From Devosia aurantiaca (lineage in GTDB: Bacteria > Pseudomonadota > Alphaproteobacteria > Rhizobiales > Devosiaceae), in NCBI RefSeq assembly GCF_011058215.1, contig NZ_JAALFG010000001.1:1059001-1123000 (forward strand): a stretch of 64,000 nucleotides of DNA, read 5' to 3'. The notes under the pieces were generated by a model. It was not told the DNA's origin. It saw only the letters and a list, made by a program, of their open reading frames with translations, and did not search any database. Within the stretch, counting starts at the first letter, position 1; each line of letters opens with the position of its first letter. Made by a program: the position numbers and the translations under genes. Positions 1-9,327 of this stretch are shown here, piece after piece.

Positions 1-615
1 ATGCGCAACTGCGGCGCTCGCGCCCCACCACCCATCGCCTTCGGTCAGTCGACCGCGATCCTGGCCGCCATTGCGCTCCTCACCAAGGCTTTCGGCATCA
101 TCGCCAGCCTTGAGCATGTCGAGGAAGCCAAGCGCCTGCGGCTGGCGAGCTTGCTATCCGACGCTGTCGGTTGGGACGGGCTCGTGGCAGGCCAGGAAAT
201 CGACGTCAACGGCCGCGATCGCCTTGTCGGGGCGACCGACGTCGAGGAACTGAACTGGCTCAAGACCGGCGTGCTGTTCGTCGCGGCAGCGGAAATGGGC
301 GCGGTGCTCAGAGGCATGGACGACACCCGCATCGAGGCGGTGAAGCGCTTTGCCCGTCACTTTGGCGTCGCCTTCCAGACCGCCGATGATCTCCTTGATC
401 TTAACGGCTCGACGGGTGAACTCGGCAAGGATGTGCTTAAGGACGGGAGCAAGGCCACACTTGTTTCGCTTTTCGGTGCCAATCGGGCGCATCTGAGTTG
501 CGAAGAACATCTCGCGCATGCTGACGAGGCACTGATCGAAAGCGGCGTCGATGCCGCCCCGATCCGTGAACTCGTCCAGCGCTTGTTCAAGAAATACAAG
601 GCGGCCCATCCATGA
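1..615 (+). CDS. crtE: Geranylgeranyl diphosphate synthase, 5' truncated by window edge
   Basis: This is the C-terminal two thirds of a trans-isoprenyl diphosphate synthase, which makes the C20 precursor for phytoene. The second aspartate-rich motif is visible as DDLLD at about residues 128-132, in the context QTADDLLDLNG. The first aspartate motif would lie upstream of base 1. The first 35 bases read best in another frame as LRRSRPTTH, the family motif just after the first aspartate cluster, so there is an apparent frameshift near positions 30-36. The real start is outside the window. The stop overlaps the next start (ATGA), and the gene heads the carotenoid operon. Confidence 0.9.
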   Translation: MRNCGARAPPPIAFGQSTAILAAIALLTKAFGIIASLEHVEEAKRLRLASLLSDAVGWDGLVAGQEIDVNGRDRLVGATDVEELNWLKTGVLFVAAAEMGAVLRGMDDTRIEAVKRFARHFGVAFQTADDLLDLNGSTGELGKDVLKDGSKATLVSLFGANRAHLSCEEHLAHADEALIESGVDAAPIRELVQRLFKKYKAAHP

Positions 616-1571
616 ACGAAGCGCTACCGGCGCTGCAAGTCCTCGACCTGCGCACACGATACGGTAGCCGCGAGGTCCTCAAAGGCCTCAATCTTCAAGT
701 CGCCAAGGGCGAAATCTTCGGGCTCCTGGGGCCAAATGGCGCTGGCAAGACCACGCTCATCCGAACCATTGCCGGTCGCATCCGCCCCGTGGGCGGCGCC
801 GTCGCCATCATGGGGCGGCCGGTCAGCCGCCATTCCATGCGCCGCATCGGCCTCGTGCCACAGGAGATCGCACTTTACCCGCATCTGACCGCGCAGGAAA
901 ACCTCGAGGTCTTCGGCCGCCTTTCGGGGCTGAACCGCAGTCAAACGCAGGAAGCGGTGCGCTGGGCGGGCGAGGCAGCGGACATCGAGGCGCGGCTGGG
1001 TGAAAGGGTGGAGCACCTGTCAGGTGGGTGGAAGCGCCGGGTCAATATCGCCGCCGCCATCCTTCATCGCCCCGATCTTTTGATCCTCGACGAGCCCACT
1101 GTCGGCGTCGACGTCGACGCGCGCAACGGGCTCCATGAGGTCATCAAACAACTGAGTCACCTGGGCATGGGCGTGTTGCTCGCGACGCACGATCTCGACC
1201 AGGCCGAACTCCTGTGCTCGCGCGTCGGCTTTTTGCGCCATGGCGTGATTGCGCCGCATGGCAGTCCGCGAACATTGATTTTTGCCGCCTTCGGCAACCA
1301 GCGCGAAATCATCATCGAGTTGCGCGCGGCAGCCACCAAGCCGCAGGCCGAGGCTCTTCAGCGCGCCGGCTTCGCGCCGTCCAACGGCAACCTCAACTGG
1401 TCGATGATGGGCGAGAGCAACGAGCGGACGGTACAGGACCTGACCTCCGCCCTGGAGCGTGCCGGTCTTATGACGCGCGAGATCCGGGTGCGCGAACCCG
1501 GGCTCGACAGCCTCTTTCTTCGACTATCGCGTGATGCCGCCACTGCCGCCAGGGAAAGCGAGCCGGCATGA
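612..1571 (+). CDS. ABC-2 type exporter, ATP-binding subunit, in carotenoid operon
   Basis: This is a 319-residue ATPase of the ABC-2 (drug/lipid exporter) type. The Walker A motif GPNGAGKTT is at residues 40-48, the signature LSGGW is near 136-140, and Walker B LLILDEP is near 156-162. About 90 residues follow the nucleotide-binding domain, as in the CcmA/DrrA-like group. The start ATG overlaps the crtE stop by four bases and the stop overlaps the permease start in the same way, so the three genes are translationally coupled. Export of a carotenoid or its glycoside, or placement of it in the outer membrane, is an inference from this context alone. Confidence 0.9.
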   Translation: MNEALPALQVLDLRTRYGSREVLKGLNLQVAKGEIFGLLGPNGAGKTTLIRTIAGRIRPVGGAVAIMGRPVSRHSMRRIGLVPQEIALYPHLTAQENLEVFGRLSGLNRSQTQEAVRWAGEAADIEARLGERVEHLSGGWKRRVNIAAAILHRPDLLILDEPTVGVDVDARNGLHEVIKQLSHLGMGVLLATHDLDQAELLCSRVGFLRHGVIAPHGSPRTLIFAAFGNQREIIIELRAAATKPQAEALQRAGFAPSNGNLNWSMMGESNERTVQDLTSALERAGLMTREIRVREPGLDSLFLRLSRDAATAARESEPA

Positions 1572-2770
1572 TCGGCGCCATGCTCCGGGTCATGATCCTC
1601 AGCCTGCTGCGAGATCGCGGCGCCCTGGCCATGGCCTTTCTCCTGCCGCCAACGATCTTCGTGATCTTTGCCGCGATCTTTTCCGGAGCCACTGGCGACG
1701 AAATGCGGCTCCAGGTAGCGCTGGCCGTCGCGCAGCCATCAGCCCTGACCGAGAGGCTGGAAAGCGCGCTGCGGGCCGAGCCATCGCTGCGCATCATGGA
1801 AGAAACGTTCAGCAGCGAGGCGGAAGCGATCGCCAGCGTCGATAGCGGCGAGGCCGATGTCGGCTTGATCCTCGCTTCAAACCTCGACGATACGGGGACG
1901 GCGCCCGTTCTGATCCTCGTCGATCCGGCAAAGCTCTTGGCCGGTGCAATTCTTTCCGGGCAGGTGCAGCGCTTGATCGGCCTCCAGATGCCGGACCTCG
2001 CCTTGTCGCGGACAGCGCCGGAGATTGCCTCCATTGTGGGGGGCTTTACGCCCGAGCAACAGGCGCGACTGGACGCAGCCATTGCTGAGTTGAGCGCGGA
2101 TGACACCTCTGTTGGCGACACCGCCGGCCTCGTGCAAACAGAGATGACCGGACCTGAACGCGCCTCGGGCGCGACCGTCACCTATTACGCCGGGGCCGTC
2201 GCGATCCTTTTCCTTCTCTTTTCCGCCATGCAGAGCTCGGCGACGCTGATCGAGGAGCGAAACTCCGGCATTGTCGATCGCGTGGCGATCGGCCCGGCCG
2301 GCACCGATGTCGTGGTGATGGGCAAGTTCTTGTTCCTCACCGTGCAGGGCATCATCCAGGTCATCTTGATCTTTGCCGTCGCGGCCCTGGTTTATCGCGT
2401 CGACATTCTCCCCTATCTGCCGCTTTGGCTGCTGACCACGACCGCGGCCTCCTTCGCGGCGGCAGGACTGGGCCTTGCGGTCGCTTCCATCTGCACGTCC
2501 AAGCAGCAGGCGCATACCATCGCGACTTTCATCGTCCTCGTTTGTTCGGCAATCGGCGGATCGATGGTCCCACGCTTCATGATGCCGCCATGGTTGCAGG
2601 ATATCGGATGGTACACGCCCAATGCATGGACGATCGAGGCCTATCACGGTGTGCTGTGGCGCGGCGAAGGGCTGCGCGATATCGTTTCTGACCTGGGATG
2701 GTTGTTGACGGTCGCATCCATGGCTCTGCTTGTTGCCGTCCTCGTTTCAAGGTTGCGCCTGAAGCTCTGA
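1568..2770 (+). CDS. ABC-2 type exporter, permease subunit, in carotenoid operon
   Basis: This 400-residue membrane protein has the ABC-2 permease layout. One N-terminal transmembrane segment (about residues 14-36) is followed by a large extracytoplasmic domain (about 45-205). A cluster of five or six hydrophobic segments then runs to the C-terminus. It partners the ATPase immediately upstream, with which it overlaps by four bases. crtW starts eight bases after its stop, so the exporter sits inside the crt operon rather than next to it. The substrate is unknown. Confidence 0.88.
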   Translation: MIGAMLRVMILSLLRDRGALAMAFLLPPTIFVIFAAIFSGATGDEMRLQVALAVAQPSALTERLESALRAEPSLRIMEETFSSEAEAIASVDSGEADVGLILASNLDDTGTAPVLILVDPAKLLAGAILSGQVQRLIGLQMPDLALSRTAPEIASIVGGFTPEQQARLDAAIAELSADDTSVGDTAGLVQTEMTGPERASGATVTYYAGAVAILFLLFSAMQSSATLIEERNSGIVDRVAIGPAGTDVVVMGKFLFLTVQGIIQVILIFAVAALVYRVDILPYLPLWLLTTTAASFAAAGLGLAVASICTSKQQAHTIATFIVLVCSAIGGSMVPRFMMPPWLQDIGWYTPNAWTIEAYHGVLWRGEGLRDIVSDLGWLLTVASMALLVAVLVSRLRLKL

Positions 2771-2778
2771 GGAGCTCG

Positions 2779-3543
2779 ATGATGACTGTGTCGACAAGCA
2801 ACAAGACGCTGAGCCCGACCGACGGCCTGACGGGGCTCGCCCTCGCGTCGCTGATTATCTCTGCCTGGCTGACGGTCCACATCACCGCTATCTTTTTCAT
2901 CGACTGGACCAGCAACGGGCTCTGGATGCTGGCGCCCGTCGTCATCCTGCTGCAATGCTGGCTGAGCGTCGGCATGTTCATCGTCGCCCACGACTCCATG
3001 CATGGCACGCTGGCGCCGCAGGCTCCGGGGCTCAATCGAGCGATCGGCCGGTTCTGCGTTTTCGTTTATGCCGGCTTTTCCTACGAAAAGCTGCACGAGA
3101 ACCATCACGCTCATCATCGCAATGCCGGCACCGAAGACGATCCGGATTTCGACCCCGATCACTCTTCGAGCTTTTGGCCGTGGTACTATAAGTTCTTCCG
3201 CCACTATTTCGGCTGGCGGGAATTCGGCATTCTGACGATCGCGGTCGTCATCTACCTCGTGATCCTGCGCGAACGGTTCCCCACCATGCTGGTATTCTGG
3301 GCCCTGCCAGCGATCCTTTCGTCGCTGCAGCTCTTCTACTTCGGCACCTATCGACCGCATCGGATCGACGAAGAGCCCTTCTCCGACCAGCATCGCGCGC
3401 GCAGCAACGACTTCTCGCCGTTTTTATCTTTGATGACGTGTTTCCACTTCGGCTATCATCATGAACACCATGATGCGCCCTGGGTGCCGTGGTGGAAGTT
3501 GCCGGCACATCGCCGCGCCATCCTGCGTTCAACCGCCAACTGA
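2779..3543 (+). CDS. crtW: Beta-carotene 4-ketolase
   Basis: This is a membrane di-iron ketolase that adds 4-keto groups to beta-ionone rings. Three histidine clusters are visible: HDSMH (71-75), HENHHAHH (106-113) and HFGYHHEHH (223-231). They match the CrtW fatty-acid-hydroxylase fold. I chose ATG 2779 because GAGGAG lies about five bases upstream and because the resulting 254 residues fit the family. An in-frame upstream start at 2698 would overlap the permease gene and adds a non-homologous leader. It is followed six bases later by crtZ. Confidence 0.95.
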   Translation: MMTVSTSNKTLSPTDGLTGLALASLIISAWLTVHITAIFFIDWTSNGLWMLAPVVILLQCWLSVGMFIVAHDSMHGTLAPQAPGLNRAIGRFCVFVYAGFSYEKLHENHHAHHRNAGTEDDPDFDPDHSSSFWPWYYKFFRHYFGWREFGILTIAVVIYLVILRERFPTMLVFWALPAILSSLQLFYFGTYRPHRIDEEPFSDQHRARSNDFSPFLSLMTCFHFGYHHEHHDAPWVPWWKLPAHRRAILRSTAN

Positions 3544-3549
3544 GTTTCG

Positions 3550-4080
3550 ATGATCGACACTGTTCTGCACTACCTCGTCCCGACGCTTCTGGTTCTTGGC
3601 ACTGTCGTGTTTATGGAATGGTTCGCTGCCTGGTCGCATGAGCACATCATGCATGGCTGGGGCTGGGGTTGGCACAAGTCGCACCATGAACCCCATGACG
3701 AGGGCTTGGAAGAAAACGACCTTTACGCCGTGGTCTTCGGTGTCTTTGCCATATCGCTGTTTTGGGTTGGAGCCAGCTTCTGGCCGGTCTGGTGGATCGC
3801 CGTCGGCATCTCGATCTATGGCGTCCTTTATTTCTTCTTCCACGATGGGCTGGTGCACCAGCGCTGGCCGTTCAAATACCTGCCACGCAAAGGCTACTTG
3901 AAGCGGGTCTACCAGGCCCATCGCCTGCACCACGCGGTGGAAGGGCGGGATGGCTGCGTCTCCTTCGGTTTTGTTTACGCCGAGCCGGTGGATAGTCTGG
4001 TGAAGAAACTGCAAGACAACAAGCGCGGCTTCGACCAGAACGCGCTCAAGGAAGACGATCAGCGCTCCGCCGCGGAATAG
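3550..4080 (+). CDS. crtZ: Beta-carotene hydroxylase
   Basis: This is a 176-residue membrane di-iron hydroxylase that adds 3-hydroxyl groups to carotenoid rings. The expected histidine boxes are present: HEHIMH (30-35), HKSHH (42-46), HDGLVH (98-103) and HRLHH (124-128). Together with CrtW it would give zeaxanthin, canthaxanthin and astaxanthin-type products. Its stop codon directly abuts the crtB stop on the opposite strand with no intervening base, so the two crt transcription units converge with no room for a conventional terminator. Confidence 0.96.
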   Translation: MIDTVLHYLVPTLLVLGTVVFMEWFAAWSHEHIMHGWGWGWHKSHHEPHDEGLEENDLYAVVFGVFAISLFWVGASFWPVWWIAVGISIYGVLYFFFHDGLVHQRWPFKYLPRKGYLKRVYQAHRLHHAVEGRDGCVSFGFVYAEPVDSLVKKLQDNKRGFDQNALKEDDQRSAAE

Positions 4081-5004
4081 CTAGGGGCGCTGCCAGAGGC
4101 CGGTGCGCGGTGTGTCGCGCCGGATCACGCGCGTGGTGCCCACATCGCCCAAAGCCAGTCCCAGAAGCCTGATCTTTTCGGCTTTGCTGGTCGAAACGCG
4201 CGTCTCCCAGGCCAATGGTCCGCCTTTGCGAAGCTTGCTGCCAATGGCGCGGTATACGCGGCGTGCAGCGCCGATCGCCCAGGCCGATCGCGGTGGCAAT
4301 GACGACATGCCAGCATAGGCCGAGTCGTAGTAGCGCTCGGCAAGATCAAGCAGCTCTAGCGCTGCGGCGTGAAGCGCCGGCCATTGCGAACGATCATCGG
4401 GGCGGATGTCCGAAATGCCATGCTTGCGCAAAAGTTCGGCCGGCACATAGACGCGCCCGACCCGCGCATCGTCGATCACATCGCGGGCAATATTGGTGAG
4501 CTGGAAGGCCAGGCCAAGATCGCTGGCCCGGTCGAGAACCTTGGGATCGCGCACGCCCATGATCATGGCCATCATCACGCCGACGACGCCGGCGACGTGA
4601 TAGCAATAAACCAGCGTATCCTCGATGGTTTCGTAATGCTGATCGGCGACATCCATCGCAAAGCCCGCCAGCAGTTCTTGCGGGTGTCGGTGCGGAATCT
4701 GGTGCCGCGCCACCACGCGCCGCAAGGCTTCGAACACCGGATCGTCGCTCCGTTCTCCCCTAAGAGCCGACGCCGTTCGCTGTTTGAGGCGTTCCAATCG
4801 CTCGCTTTGACCCGAGCGGAAGTCAGCTTCCTGCGCATGCCCTAGCGTCTGTCCGTCGACAACGTCGTCGCAATAGCGGCACCAGGCATAGAGCATCACC
4901 GCGTCGTCGCGCGTTTGCTTGTCGAAGAGCCGGGCTGCCGCGGCAAAACTCTGCGAGCCCTGGGCAATCGAGACTTCGCTGCTGGCGACGACCGCGTCGC
5001 TCAT
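4081..5004 (-). CDS. crtB: Phytoene synthase
   Basis: This enzyme condenses two geranylgeranyl diphosphates to phytoene. The protein has 307 residues. The two aspartate-rich substrate motifs are DDVVD (46-50) and RDVIDD (174-179), the latter in the context LTNIARDVIDDA. The start ATG overlaps the crtI stop by four bases, so it is the last gene of a crtY-crtI-crtB operon. Its length and motifs are typical and the reading frame is intact. Confidence 0.96.
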   Translation of the reverse strand: MSDAVVASSEVSIAQGSQSFAAAARLFDKQTRDDAVMLYAWCRYCDDVVDGQTLGHAQEADFRSGQSERLERLKQRTASALRGERSDDPVFEALRRVVARHQIPHRHPQELLAGFAMDVADQHYETIEDTLVYCYHVAGVVGVMMAMIMGVRDPKVLDRASDLGLAFQLTNIARDVIDDARVGRVYVPAELLRKHGISDIRPDDRSQWPALHAAALELLDLAERYYDSAYAGMSSLPPRSAWAIGAARRVYRAIGSKLRKGGPLAWETRVSTSKAEKIRLLGLALGDVGTTRVIRRDTPRTGLWQRP

Positions 5005-6494
5005 GCCTTGGCGTCCTCGATCATCAATCCGGCTGTAGCCTTGGCCGAGCCGACGACGCCCGGAATACCCGCACCCGGATGCGTGCCGGCGCCGACGATA
5101 TAAAGATTGGAGATATCGTCGTCGCGGTTATGCGGCCGGAACCAGGCGCTCTGCGTCAGGATCGGTTCGACCGAAAAAGCCGAGCCGAGATGCGCATTAA
5201 GCTCGTCGCGGAAATCGAAGGGCGTGAAATGCCGCACGGTCACGAGGTCGTCGAGTAGGCCCGGAATGTAGCGATCGTTGAGATATTTGAGGATCCGATC
5301 GCGATATTTCGGTCCTTCGACCTCCCAGTCGATATCCGCCGTCCCCAGATGCGGCACCGGCGAAAGGACGTAATAGGCGCTTGAGCCCGGAGGCGCGAGG
5401 CTGTCGTCGGTGACGGACGGGGCATGAAGATAAAGCGAGAAGTCGTCCGCAAGACCTTCGGCGCCGAAGATTTCGGAAATCAGCTCGCGATAGCGCGGTC
5501 CGAACAGAACCATGTGATGCTTGAGCTCTGGATGCGTGGTCTTGAGCCCGAAATAGATCACGAAAAGCGACATCGAAAAGCGCTTGCCCTCAAGCGCCTT
5601 GCCATTGACCTCGCCACGCTTAGTGCCGCGCATCATATGCTTATAGGTGTGGACCACGTCGGCGTTCGAGGCAATCTGATCGAAGGCATGACGCGTGCCA
5701 TCCTTGAGAACCAGCGCCTTGGCCCGATCGCCATCGATGTCGATGCGGTCGATCTCGGCATTAAGGTGCACGACCCCGCCAAGATCTTCGAACAGCTTGA
5801 CCATGCCCGCGATCAGCGCGCCGGTGCCGCCCTTGGCGAACCAGACCCCACCCTTGCGCTCGAGCGCATGGATCAGCCCATAGATCGAAGACGTCTGAAA
5901 CGGATTGCCGCCTACGAGAAGCGAGTGGAAGCTAAAGGCCTGCCGCAGCTGGTCGTCTTTGATGAACTGGCTGACCTTGGAGTAAACGCTGCGATGGCTT
6001 TCGAGTCGCATCAGCTGCGGCGCCACCTTGATCATCGACCAAAAGTTGAGGAAGGGCACGGTGCCGAGCTTCTCGTAACCCTCGCGATAAAGATCTTCCG
6101 AATAGCTCAGAAAGCGTCGATAGCCTTCCACATCTTCCGGCGACTTGGCTGCGATCTGCCGGTCGATATCGGCCTGATCATTGGCATAGTCGAAGCGATA
6201 GCCGTCTTCCCAGCAGAGCTGGTAGAAGGGGGTGATCGGCATCAGCGTCACATAGTCGGAAAGTTTGCGCCCAGAGACCTCCCAAAGCTGTTCAAGACAA
6301 TCGGGATCGGTGATGACCGTCGGACCCGCGTCGAAGGTGAAGCCATCGTCGGTATAGACGTAGGCACGTCCACCCGGCTTGTCGCGCTTTTCGAACAGAG
6401 TGGTGCTGATGCCAGCACTCTGGAGCCGGATGGCCAAGGCGATCCCGCCAAATCCGGCACCGATGACAGCCGCTGTTTTCTGAGTGCTGGTCAT
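5001..6494 (-). CDS. crtI: Phytoene desaturase
   Basis: This FAD-dependent desaturase converts phytoene to lycopene. The 497-residue protein begins with the dinucleotide-binding motif GAGFGG (12-17), followed by an acidic residue region ending FEKRDKPGGRA. It closes with the CrtI C-terminal signature GAGTHPGAGIPGV. The start overlaps the crtY stop (ATGA) and the stop overlaps the crtB start, which indicates translational coupling across the operon. The frame is intact. Confidence 0.97.
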   Translation of the reverse strand: MTSTQKTAAVIGAGFGGIALAIRLQSAGISTTLFEKRDKPGGRAYVYTDDGFTFDAGPTVITDPDCLEQLWEVSGRKLSDYVTLMPITPFYQLCWEDGYRFDYANDQADIDRQIAAKSPEDVEGYRRFLSYSEDLYREGYEKLGTVPFLNFWSMIKVAPQLMRLESHRSVYSKVSQFIKDDQLRQAFSFHSLLVGGNPFQTSSIYGLIHALERKGGVWFAKGGTGALIAGMVKLFEDLGGVVHLNAEIDRIDIDGDRAKALVLKDGTRHAFDQIASNADVVHTYKHMMRGTKRGEVNGKALEGKRFSMSLFVIYFGLKTTHPELKHHMVLFGPRYRELISEIFGAEGLADDFSLYLHAPSVTDDSLAPPGSSAYYVLSPVPHLGTADIDWEVEGPKYRDRILKYLNDRYIPGLLDDLVTVRHFTPFDFRDELNAHLGSAFSVEPILTQSAWFRPHNRDDDISNLYIVGAGTHPGAGIPGVVGSAKATAGLMIEDAKA

Positions 6495-7669
6495 CGATGT
6501 CTGGCTTTCAAAAACGGCGCTTCACGGAGAACCGCAAGCGCGCGATGGACAGGGACGGGAGGTTTCCCGACCAGGATGCGGGCGATATCGCCCTTTGTAC
6601 TACGTCCCGCATAGAACCGCTCGATCAGTGGCTGCGGCAATTTGTAAAATCGCTCCAGCACAAGATGCCGGCGCTCCGGACGCGCCGCGCGGAAAAGCAT
6701 GCGATCGAGCAGGCGATAAAAGCTCTGCTGGCGGTGACGGGTTTTGGCATGGCGGCGAATGGCAGAAGCCAGTTCCGGGCTGGCACACGGCCACATCCTG
6801 GCGACCAGATTGGCGACCCGCACGGCCTCAGGCAGGCTATAGCCGGTCGTGGGGTGAAAAAGCCCGGCGCGCATGCCGGCCTGGGGAATGTCCTGTGGTT
6901 TTTCGGCCCAAAAACGATCGAAGTCGTGCGCCAGCGATATTGGCAGGACGCCATGCTCCTCGCGCTCGACCCGCTTGATGGTCCAGCCCTGTTCTTCGGC
7001 ATATGTGCCGATATCGGCGGCCAACTGCTGGAGATCGAGCGCCTCACCATCGGTATAGCGCGTGTCTTCGATCAGCACCCGCGTGGGCGAAAAGGGCAGG
7101 AGATAGACGAAGCGATAGCCATCTTTCTGGTCAACCGAAGCATCCATGATCACCGGATCGGCGAGCCCATGCGGCTCAGTCAGTTCAACCTCAAGCCCAA
7201 CGAATTTTTGATAGCCCAGAACAAGAGCCGGGCTCGGCTGATAGCCGCGGCCATCGATGACGCAGCTGGCCTCGATGGCGCTGCCGTCGTCGAGCACTAC
7301 CCGGTCCGCCAGGATCGTGCCGACCCTCGTGCCGGTCCTGATCTCGACATTGGAAAGCTTTGCCATACCGGCAGCCACGGACTCGCTGGTCAGCGAGGCA
7401 TAGCCCGAGGTGAGGTGTCGCTTGAGGTGCTGAAAACGGACCGACTGGCCTTTCCAGCGATGGGCGATCAGCGGCGTCAGCCAGGCAAAATCCTCAGACT
7501 CAACATCATGATCGTGGAACGACCAGGTGTGTTCGCCAAAAGGTTTGTCGCTGCCCTCCAGCATGAGGATGCTTGGACCCTTGCCGGCAAAGGACAGGCG
7601 CTGCGCGATCATCGCACTGGCAAGCCCCGCTCCCACCAGAACAAGCGGTCGTTCCTGAGGTTGCGGCAA
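6491..7669 (-). CDS. crtY: Lycopene beta-cyclase
   Basis: This flavoprotein cyclises lycopene to beta-carotene. The N-terminal FAD motif reads LVLVGAGLASAMIAQRL, and further conserved CrtY stretches include GRGYQPSPAL and a QAGMRAGLFHPTTGYSLP block. I chose a TTG start at 7669 because GGAG lies just upstream and the resulting 392 residues fit the family, with the FAD motif at residues 13-17. The frame stays open to an ATG at 7747, which would add 26 basic residues not seen in the family. The start choice is uncertain but the function is not. Confidence 0.92.
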   Translation of the reverse strand: MPQPQERPLVLVGAGLASAMIAQRLSFAGKGPSILMLEGSDKPFGEHTWSFHDHDVESEDFAWLTPLIAHRWKGQSVRFQHLKRHLTSGYASLTSESVAAGMAKLSNVEIRTGTRVGTILADRVVLDDGSAIEASCVIDGRGYQPSPALVLGYQKFVGLEVELTEPHGLADPVIMDASVDQKDGYRFVYLLPFSPTRVLIEDTRYTDGEALDLQQLAADIGTYAEEQGWTIKRVEREEHGVLPISLAHDFDRFWAEKPQDIPQAGMRAGLFHPTTGYSLPEAVRVANLVARMWPCASPELASAIRRHAKTRHRQQSFYRLLDRMLFRAARPERRHLVLERFYKLPQPLIERFYAGRSTKGDIARILVGKPPVPVHRALAVLREAPFLKARHR

Positions 7670-7847
7670 AAAACACTCCAGTCGAGATGCGGCGCGGCTT
7701 TGCCGTTCAGCTGAAGGGAGAACGAAGCGCCGCCGCGACTGGATCATCTATAACAGCGGTTGACGAAACGGTCTTGCAAATATCTGTTGCACTCGGTTGC
7801 CGCTCCGAGCGACAGGAAACCCTTCGGGTTGCTCAGCCATTGCCCTG

Positions 7848-9127
7848 ATGACGAAAGACGTGTTCGTGCGCATAGCTTTTTCAGCCCGCCTTTGCAGGGT
7901 CACCTTGGCCCCGCCGCAGGGCTGGCCGCGGCGCTGAATGCTCTGGGTCACCAATGCTTTCTCGTTCATCACCCGCAAGCGTCCGTTGACCCGGTGTTCC
8001 AGTCGATCCCGATCGATGCCAGCCAATGCAGCTGGACCCCTGCATCCTTCGTGGCTCGAACCCGATCCTCCGGCCTGCCCTTCGGCGTCCTGAAACTGGT
8101 GCGCGAAATGGCTGCGATGACGGACTCGCTGTGCCGCATGGCGCCGGACTTGCTGCGCCGCAACGCTATCGACGCCGTGGTCACCGATCAGCTCGAGCCT
8201 GCCGGCGCCCTGGTGGCCGAGCATCTGGGACTGCCCTATGTGTCCCTGGCAGCGGCGCACCCGATCAACCGCGAACCGCTCGTGCCCGTGCCCTTCCTCG
8301 ATTGGCCCTATGAAGACACGCCCAAGGCGATCGAGCGCAATCGTGTCGGCACCTGGGTGGCCGATAAGCTCACGGCCAGGCATGACCACACGGTCGCAGA
8401 ATGGTCCGCACGATGGGGTCTTGGACCCTATGAAAAGGTGGTGGACTGCCTTTCCCCTTTGGCTGATATCAGCCAACTGGTTCCGGGCCTCGACTTTCCG
8501 CGTCAAGAACTTTCACCCGCCTTCCACTATGTCGGCCCGCTGAGGCGCGCCGCCACCGCTTCATCGCCGTCACTGGCAAAACGCCAGCAGCCCGTCGTCT
8601 TTGCGTCGCTGGGGACGCTCCAGAACCATCGCCTTCCGCTCTTCAAGCGTATCGCCCAGGCCTGCCGGCAGCTTGGCGTCAAACTGATCGTTTCCCACGC
8701 CAATGGGCTGACGGAGCGACAGGCGGCGTCGATCGATGCGGACCTCGTCGTGCCCTGGGTCAACTATGCCGAGATCATGGCTGAGGCCGACGCAGTCATC
8801 ACTCATGGCGGCATCAACACTGTGCTCGATGCGCTCGCTGCCGGTCTTCCGATCCTCTGCATGCCGCTCGCCTTCGAGCAGCCCGGGATCGGCGCGCGCC
8901 TCGATCGATCCGGCGCCGGCAAGGTCCTGTCGCACCGCGCTGGAAGCGCCGCCATTGCCGCAGCTCTTGGAGACATCCTGACGCAACCCAGCTATCGCGA
9001 GCGCGCCGGTGAGCTCGCCGCCGAAATCCGATCCTCGGGCGGTGCGGATGGCGCCGCAAGCATCGTGGAACAGGCTTTCACCGGTGGCGGCGTCTCGCAA
9101 AGCTCAGCCCGATCAAGGCGCCTTTAA
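7848..9127 (+). CDS. crtX: Zeaxanthin/carotenoid glucosyltransferase, one frameshift
   Basis: This is a UDP-glycosyltransferase of the MGT/CrtX type. The donor-site block near residue 320 reads DAVITHGGINTVLDALAAG, followed by the PLAFEQPGIGARL stretch. The N-terminal motif FFSPPLQGHLGP joins an ATG-started leader (MTKDVFVRIAF) only if one T is restored in the T-run at 7877-7881, giving 426 residues. No strong ribosome site is seen at 7848. The gene is divergent from crtY. Glucosylation of zeaxanthin or astaxanthin hydroxyls is expected from the family and context. Confidence 0.88.
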
Positions 9128-9327
9128 GCGCCAGAGGCACGTACCTCAATGCACTTGCAGATTGCGTGCCGATCCCGTAATTCTTGAGCCCTGGCTTGGG
9201 AGGGCCATTGGCGCAAGGGCGCCGATTTCGTGAACATGCACTGGCTGCCCCTCTGCTCGTCACGTCGAGCACCGAGGCTGAACCCGCTGCTCACACCTTC
9301 CCGGATCCGCCAGTTTGGGAGTGAAGA

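Noticed and set aside
5424..6614. Long plus-strand frame opposite crtI
   Set aside because: crtI has full-length family motifs. The opposite frame is a GC-codon-bias shadow.
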